From positions 1 through 49,155 of the forward strand of contig JAUCBJ010007573.1 in NCBI GenBank assembly GCA_032718475.1: a stretch of 49,155 bases of DNA. The letters run 5' to 3'. Made by a program: the position numbers and the translations under genes. The DNA comes from Nemertoderma westbladi (lineage: Eukaryota > Xenacoelomorpha > Nemertodermatida > Nemertodermatidae). Below are positions 44,320 through 49,155 of the stretch, piece after piece. The notes below the pieces were generated by a model, which was given only the letters and a program-made list of their open reading frames with translations, did not search any database and was not told the origin of the DNA. How positions within the stretch are numbered: the stretch's first letter is position 1; every line of letters begins with the position of its first letter.

Positions 44320-45083
44320 ATAATATCAAATACACTCATTTGTGGTATTGTTTATAAGTAGATTGAGATGACTGTATACAATCATCACAGTCTAAGAGTG
44401 TTTCACTGACATTCCCGTAACATTGTATACTATCATCACAGTCTAAGAGTGATTCACTGACATTCCCGTAATTTAAAGTCTTTTAGAGCACTTTTAAAGG
44501 AAACTTGTGAAAAATAATGGCTGAGGGTTAATTAGGTATAGTTAGCTGAGTGTGAGCCGTTCATAGTAGAAAGGGACCAAGTGTGATCGGGCGGTAATGT
44601 TACCGGGGACTTTAGGCATTCAGGTGTGAATGAAAATGGCTATTTATAATAAAAAGGCATCTATACATGCGCCAAAATAATGTTGAAGGGTTTTTTTTTC
44701 TTATTTAAAAAACCGTTTAAGTAATAATTCTGATATAATAAAATTACCAATCATCTGCCAACAGAATACATTGTTACTGAAGTAGAAAAGTTAATTTAGC
44801 ATCGTGATCATAATTTGAATCAAATTTCCCTTCAGTTCTTAAAGCAACAAGACAAATATAAGCATTTTAACTGAACTTTCAAACTCAAACTTTCAAAGCA
44901 TTTATCTCAAATTGTATTTTTTCGTTGTCCCTTCTTTCTACTATTGATAGTAACAATGTGTTGGTCTGTCTGTATATGGAATATTGACAAAAAGCGCGCC
45001 ACACGGGTCGCAGTGCAGTCAGGTTACTTACAGTCTGACAGTAGGGGATAGGACTACATCTTTCAGTCCTTATTTTATTAAAC

Positions 45084-46730
45084 ATGTCCTCTAATACTTT
45101 GAGTAACGAAGCTTGGGATTTATTGGATCGTATCATGGCAGATGAAAATGATTTTCAGTCCGGTGATGAGGAACAAGAGAACTCCGTCTCCCCACCAACT
45201 GTTAATAAAGAAATCAGCTACCCCAACAACGGAATAAACGTTAGTTTTAAATCAGAAGCGGAATCTATTTGCGGTACTTCCGAAGTTAATTCTCGAAAGA
45301 TAAAACAGGAATTCATTACTGGGGAACAATATGTTACGAATCAAGTCAACAACACAAACAGCGGTATAAATGTTATCAGTTTTAAATCCGAAGCGGAAAC
45401 TATTTGCGGTACTTCCGAAGATAATTCTCGAAAGATAAAACAGGAATTCATTACTGGGGAACAATATGTTACGAATCAAGTCAACAACACAAACAGCGGT
45501 ATAAATGTTATCAGTTTTAAATCCGAAGCGGAAACTATTTGCGGTACTTCCGAAGATAATTCTCGAAAGATAAAACAGGAATTCATTACTGGGGAACAAT
45601 ATGTTACGAATCAAGTCAACAACACAAACAGCGGTATAAATGTTATCAGTTTTAAATCCGAAGCGGAAACTATTTGCGGTACTTCCGAAGATAATTCTCG
45701 AAAGATAAAACAGGAATTCATTACTGGGGAACAATATGTTACGAATCAAGTCAACAACACAAACAGCGGTATAAATGTTATCAGTTTGAAATCAGAAGCG
45801 GAAACTATTTGCCGTACTTCCGAAGATACATCTCGAGTTGTAAAACAAGAGTTGTTTATTGAGGAACAATTTGGTAGGGAAGAAGAGATTTCAGATGATC
45901 AAGTGAAACAATCATTTATTTGTTTTTATTGTGATAAACAATTTTGTCACAAACGGAAGCTAAAGAGACACATTGAATCCGTCCATAAAGGTGTCAAGTT
46001 TGATTGCGTTTCTTGTGACAAACAATTTAGTGAAAGGTGCAATCTAAAGAGACACATTGAATCTGTCCATAAAGGTGTCAAGTTTGATTGCGTTTCTTGT
46101 GACAAACAATTTAGTGAAAAGGGGCATCTAAAGAGACACATTGAATCCGTCCATAAAGGTGTCAAGTTTGATTGCGTTTCTTGTGACAAACAATTTAGTA
46201 AAAAGTGGAATCTAAAGAGACACATTGAATCCGTCCATAAAGGTGTCAAGTTTGATTGCGTTTCTTGTGACGAACAATTTAGTGAAAAGAGGCTCCTAAA
46301 GAGACACATTGAATCCGTCCATAAAGGTGTCAAATTTGATTGCGTTTCTTGTGACAAACAATTTAGTGAAAGGTGCAATCTAAAGAGACACATTGAATCT
46401 GTCCATAAAGGTGTCAAGTTTGATTGCGTTTCTTGTGACAAACAATTTAGTGAAAAGGGGCATCTAAAGAGACACATTGAATCCGTCCATAAAGGTGTCA
46501 AATTTGATTGCGTTTCTTGTGACAAACAATTTAGTAAAAAGTGGAATCTAAAGATACACATTGAATCCGTCCATAAAGGTGTCAAGTTTGATTGCGTTTC
46601 TTGTGACGAACAATTTAGTGAAAAGTGGATTCTAAAGAGACACATTGAATCCGTCCATAAAGGTGTCAAGTTTGATTGCGTTTCTTGTGACAAACAATTT
46701 CCACAAACACAATTACCGGTATTCAATTAA
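45084..46730 (+). CDS. C2H2 zinc-finger protein with SUMO-motif repeats
   Basis: A single-exon gene of 548 codons inside NUCB intron 5, same strand. The N-terminus (MSSNTLSNEAWDLLDRIMA) is acidic. Five 45-residue repeats follow (starts 45243, 45378, 45513, 45648, 45783; 135 bp each), the middle three nearly identical. Each carries two psi-K-x-E SUMO consensus sites (FKSE or LKSE, and IKQE or VKQE). From residue about 278 come nine complete C2H2 fingers in 28-residue steps (CVSCDKQF ... LKRHIESVHK) and a broken tenth ending at residue 548. The linker (KGVKFD) is not the TGEKP type. Fingers 2-5 are duplicated as 6-9 (336 bp). It is probably a nuclear DNA-binding regulator, likely a repressor if sumoylated; no ortholog is recognised. 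Confidence 0.9.
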   Translation: MSSNTLSNEAWDLLDRIMADENDFQSGDEEQENSVSPPTVNKEISYPNNGINVSFKSEAESICGTSEVNSRKIKQEFITGEQYVTNQVNNTNSGINVISFKSEAETICGTSEDNSRKIKQEFITGEQYVTNQVNNTNSGINVISFKSEAETICGTSEDNSRKIKQEFITGEQYVTNQVNNTNSGINVISFKSEAETICGTSEDNSRKIKQEFITGEQYVTNQVNNTNSGINVISLKSEAETICRTSEDTSRVVKQELFIEEQFGREEEISDDQVKQSFICFYCDKQFCHKRKLKRHIESVHKGVKFDCVSCDKQFSERCNLKRHIESVHKGVKFDCVSCDKQFSEKGHLKRHIESVHKGVKFDCVSCDKQFSKKWNLKRHIESVHKGVKFDCVSCDEQFSEKRLLKRHIESVHKGVKFDCVSCDKQFSERCNLKRHIESVHKGVKFDCVSCDKQFSEKGHLKRHIESVHKGVKFDCVSCDKQFSKKWNLKIHIESVHKGVKFDCVSCDEQFSEKWILKRHIESVHKGVKFDCVSCDKQFPQTQLPVFN

Positions 46731-47891
46731 ATGTCAATTAAAAATGTAAAATATTTAATTAATCTTAAATCTGAAAAATCAGTCATGTAAAGTAGTTGTA
46801 GCAGTACTTGTAGTAGTTACAGTTCGAATTTTTCGCCCATTGATATTATATTGAGTCTGTAAGGGACGAATTTCAATCACCATCTCCTTATCTGTAATGA
46901 TGGGCTATGGGTGTAAGTGGTTATGGAAAAAAAAAGCCGTTTCCCTTGACTTAATGTAAACTTTACAACTTTAGAGGCAGAGGCTTTAGAGATGGTATTG
47001 GCCTGTACATTTAGTATTGTATATTGTATTTGGTGTTATGAGTTAAGTAATGTCCCCTTAGTGGACATTACTTAACGCCGTCATTGGTTACCACGTAAAC
47101 AATAGGTGGAAATTTGCCTGACACCAGATAGGCCTACTGCATTACCTACCGGTAGACGGGGTATAGCTATTAATAACCAGTAGATATACTATTAACATGG
47201 CTCCAAACGCAACCATAAATATAAGCCAACTTATTTATAACATAATTTATGTCATTTTTACATTTATTTATACAGCAACTAATTTAATTTGTGCAGTTTC
47301 TAACACTTATAATATATGTACAATCATTTCGTAATGTTAAAATTTTGGAATAAAACATACACTATAAAAAATATACTACATACATACTTGTTGCAAAGTA
47401 CTTTACAGTGTTCTGATCCTCGTGGCTTTATTTTCACTCATTCACAAACTTTCGTTCGTGTAACAAAGCCACTCGGACCATCACTGTACTTGCTGTGCTA
47501 CTTTACACACAAGTATGTAAATAGTTATTACCAATAATTTAATAATCAAAATTGTTATGAAAATTAATTTTTATGTTTTTTTTTTCTGATGACAAAATTA
47601 ATTTTGTCATGTGACGCTTCGCCGTGTCACTATTTCCTCTATAATTGGTCCTATGACATGCGGCAACGATGACGTCACTGAATAGCCGCACATTCAATGA
47701 TTAAGTCATTATACAACATTGACATGCGATTGACTACAACTTGTCTCATCTATCTGACGCGCATATTATATTACACTATTGGCCCAGAAATCAAATTACT
47801 CGTATGCGCTTCAGTGATCGCGAAAGTGTTAATATTTCCCCTGATATATAATAATGATATATATCATTTTGTTATTTTAAACTCAACGCAG
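46731..47891. other. end of NUCB intron 5, no gene seen
   Basis: AT-rich. It holds a 14-bp stem hairpin (47042-47055 with 47063-47076, loop of 7) and a perfect 20-bp palindrome, TGACAAAATTAATTTTGTCA, at 47590-47609. The last stretch ends TTTTGTTATTTTAAACTCAACGCAG, a plausible branch/acceptor region for exon 6a. Confidence 0.6.
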
Positions 47892-47984
47892 TTGGATTTA
47901 ACGTATAATTCATCGGACAGTGATGATGATGAGAGAGAAAGAGCAGAGGAGAGTGCCAGAATGAGGGAACACGTGATGAAAGAG
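47892..47984 (+). CDS. NUCB: NUCB exon 6a, helix before EF-hand 2
   Basis: Acceptor AACGCAG, donor GAG|GTAAAG, exactly 93 nt (31 codons), phase 0 at both ends. The residues LDLTYNSSDSDDD ... AEESARMREHVMKE follow the exon-5 end LEALFEKQ, just as vertebrate LExVYDPKNEEDD ... RMREHVM follows LEALFTKE. The RMREHVM string is the strongest evidence that the NUCB gene reaches this far. The next expected residues (VDTNxD, EF-hand 2) are not in the window. Confidence 0.88.
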
Positions 47985-48190
47985 GTAAAGTTTGAAGAAA
48001 AATAAAACTTTTTTGAAGTTGCTAATTTCATTGAAATTTTATTTGTATGTTTTATTGAAAATAAAAGGTGGATGGGGCATAATCTATATAAATTCGGTGC
48101 GGAGAATTGTAATTATTGATTTCATTAAGTGTAAATACGTGTCTTCATGGTGATGGGGCTGTTATTTGCACAGTGTTTTTCTTTATGTAG

Positions 48191-48283
48191 TTGGTGGAAG
48201 TTTATAACTCTAGTGACCCAGACGACGATCCTGCTGAGTTGGTGGAGGAAGCTGCAAGGATGAGAGAGGAAGTTATCAGGCAG
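48191..48283 (+). CDS. NUCB: NUCB exon 6b, duplicate of exon 6a
   Basis: Also exactly 93 nt and phase 0, with a better acceptor (GTTTTTCTTTATGTAG) and donor CAG|GTAGGT. It encodes LVEVYNSSDPDDDPAELVEEAARMREEVIRQ, aligning without gaps to exon 6a; LVEVY is closer to vertebrate LEKVY while RMREEVIRQ is further from RMREHVM. It could be a mutually exclusive alternative, a cassette adding a second helix, or unused. The open frame continues past its donor into the 54-nt repeats. Confidence 0.75.
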
Positions 48284-49155
48284 GTAGGTACTGGAGTGGA
48301 AGAATCTGCAAGCATGAGAGAGGAAGTTATTAGGCAGGTAGGTACTGGAGTGGAAGAAGCTGCAGGTATGACAGAGGAAGTTATTAGGCAGGTAGGTATT
48401 GGAGTGGAGGAAGCTGCAGGTATGAGAGAGGAAGTTATCAAGCAGATAGAGAGAGGTACTGGAGTGGAGGAAGCTGCAGGTATGAGAAAGGAAGTTATTA
48501 GGCAGGTAGGTACTGGAGTGGAGGAAGCTGCAGGTATGAGAGATGAAGTTATCAGGCAGGTAGGTACTGGCGTGGCGGAAGCTGTATGGATGAGAGGAAG
48601 TTGTCAGGCAGGTAGGTACTGAAGTGGAGGAAGCTGCAGGTATGAGAGAGGAAGTTATTAGGCAGGTAGGTACTGGAGTGGAGGAAGCTGCACGTATGAG
48701 AGCGGAAGTTGGGGAAGCTGCAGGTATGAGACAGGAAGTTGTTAGGCAGGTAGGTAGAGTGGAGGAAGCTGCAGGTATGAGAGAGGAAGTTATTAGGCAG
48801 GTAGGTACTGGAGGGGAGGAAGCTGCAGGTATGAGAGAGGAAGTTGGGGAAGCTGCAGGTATGAGAGAGGAAGTTGGGGAAGCTGCAGGTATGAGAGAGG
48901 AAGTTGGGGAAGCTGCAGGTATGAGAGAGGAAGTTGGGGAAGCTGCAGGTATGAGAGAGGAAGTTGGGGAAGCTGCAGGTATGAGAGAGGAAGTTATCCG
49001 GCAGGTAGGTACTGGAGTGGAGGAAGCTGTCAGGTATGAGAGAGGAAGTTGGGGAAGCTGCAGGTATGTAGAGTACGGAAGTTGGAGGAAGCTGCAGGTA
49101 TGAGAGAGGAAGTTATCAGGCATGTAGGTACTGGAGTGGAGGAAGCTGCAGGTAT
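48284..49155 (+). repeat. 54-nt repeat array derived from NUCB exon 6b
   Basis: Units start GTAGGTACTGGAGTGGAGG, continue AAGCTGCAGGTATGAG and end AGAGGAAGTTATTAGGCAG. The latter part equals the 3' end of exon 6b (GTGGAGGAAGCTGCAAGG onward). The first units (48284, 48338, 48392, then a 60-nt variant, 48506) keep phase, coding VGTGVEEAAGMREEVIRQ. A 52-nt unit at about 48560 breaks the frame. Further right, 30-nt subunits (GTTGGGGAAGCTGCAGGTAT onward) occur in a run of about five at 48845-48990. The array continues past the window end. Confidence 0.93.

Larger units (their letters stand above)
25572..49155 (+). other. NUCB: nucleobindin (NUCB) gene, 3' end beyond window
   Basis: Joining seven exon candidates in phase gives about 294 residues that follow the nucleobindin order: signal peptide, a conserved N-terminal helical region, a basic/acidic helical stretch with the HPK-x-x-x-PGS motif, EF-hand 1, and the helix before EF-hand 2. 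Nucleobindins are secreted/Golgi Ca2+-binding proteins that also bind G-alpha subunits; vertebrate NUCB2 is the nesfatin precursor. EF-hand 2, the leucine zipper and the C-terminus were not found and should lie right of the window. Introns: 413, 515, 391, 3099 and 17113 nt, then 206 nt between the two forms of exon 6. Introns 4 and 5 are swollen by mobile elements and a nested zinc-finger gene. Confidence 0.88.

Noticed and set aside
45252-45749. Minus-strand open frame of 165 codons antisense to the 135-bp repeats
   Set aside because: A by-product of a 3n repeat without antisense stops. No family similarity.
45947-46726. Minus-strand open frame of 259 codons antisense to the zinc fingers
   Set aside because: It only mirrors the 84-bp coding repeat on the other strand. 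The plus strand has the full C2H2 pattern and the start codon.
47697-48005. Independent small gene ending in RMREHVMKEV
   Set aside because: The similarity begins only after the acceptor at 47891 and fits as a NUCB exon. The upstream part of the frame is unrelated intron.
48125-49123. Minus-strand open frame of 332 codons across the exon 6b array
   Set aside because: Pro/Ser/Thr-rich translation of the repeat. The plus strand has splice sites and nucleobindin similarity.
48284-49155. CRISPR-like spacing of repeats
   Set aside because: Units are contiguous with no unique spacers, and the context is an animal intron-exon region.

Overview
The window reads as nuclear DNA from an AT-rich metazoan genome. 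It has split genes with GT-AG introns, animal gene families (a UBR1/UBR2 N-degron ubiquitin ligase, a nucleobindin, a C2H2 zinc-finger protein) and animal transposons (BEL/Pao, Gypsy, CR1-like and other LINEs, a THAP/YqaJ DNA transposon, MITEs). Self-complementary words such as TAGGCCTA and TACCGGTA recur. That mix suits a marine invertebrate, possibly a deuterostome, but the species cannot be fixed from the sequence alone.

Layout. 1-10.2 kb is a nest of mobile elements. Minisatellites and a tRNA-like SINE head come first. A LINE follows, broken by a Gypsy tail and by a 7.06-kb BEL/Pao retrotransposon (2846-9901, AATAC target duplication). The BEL element is itself interrupted by a 1.27-kb element built on ~146-bp repeats. 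At 10.66-11.07 kb a palindromic repeat field sits just before an uninterrupted 1728-codon UBR1/UBR2-type gene (11258-16444). 16.5-25 kb holds homopolymer tracts, a CGAAA-rich inverted-repeat element, three partial copies of one LINE and an antisense CR1-like LINE.

From 25.57 kb to the window end there is one large gene, a nucleobindin (NUCB). Coding exons lie at 25572, 26096, 26719, 27214 and 30443, then at 47892 and 48191 after a 17.1-kb intron; the gene continues beyond the window. Intron 4 holds a LINE flanked by 248-bp direct repeats. Intron 5 holds a C-rich minisatellite, TTTCAG-rich repeat fields, a GC-rich mobile-element fragment, a 6.78-kb DNA transposon of ISL2EU-like architecture (36055-42837: 188-bp TIRs, AT target duplication, a YqaJ nuclease gene and a THAP-DDE transposase gene facing each other), a Harbinger-like MITE, and a complete single-exon C2H2 zinc-finger gene (45084-46730).

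The most unusual structure is at the right edge. The 93-nt exon leading into NUCB EF-hand 2 is present twice (47892-47984 and 48191-48283). The 3' part of the second copy has expanded into an in-phase array of 54-nt units, with 30-nt subunits, running off the window end. Each full unit carries copies of the exon's own 5' splice site. The zinc-finger gene is second: five 45-residue repeats, each with two SUMO-consensus sites, precede near-identical fingers that differ mainly at DNA-contact positions. All statements come from reading the sequence; no database search or alignment program was run.
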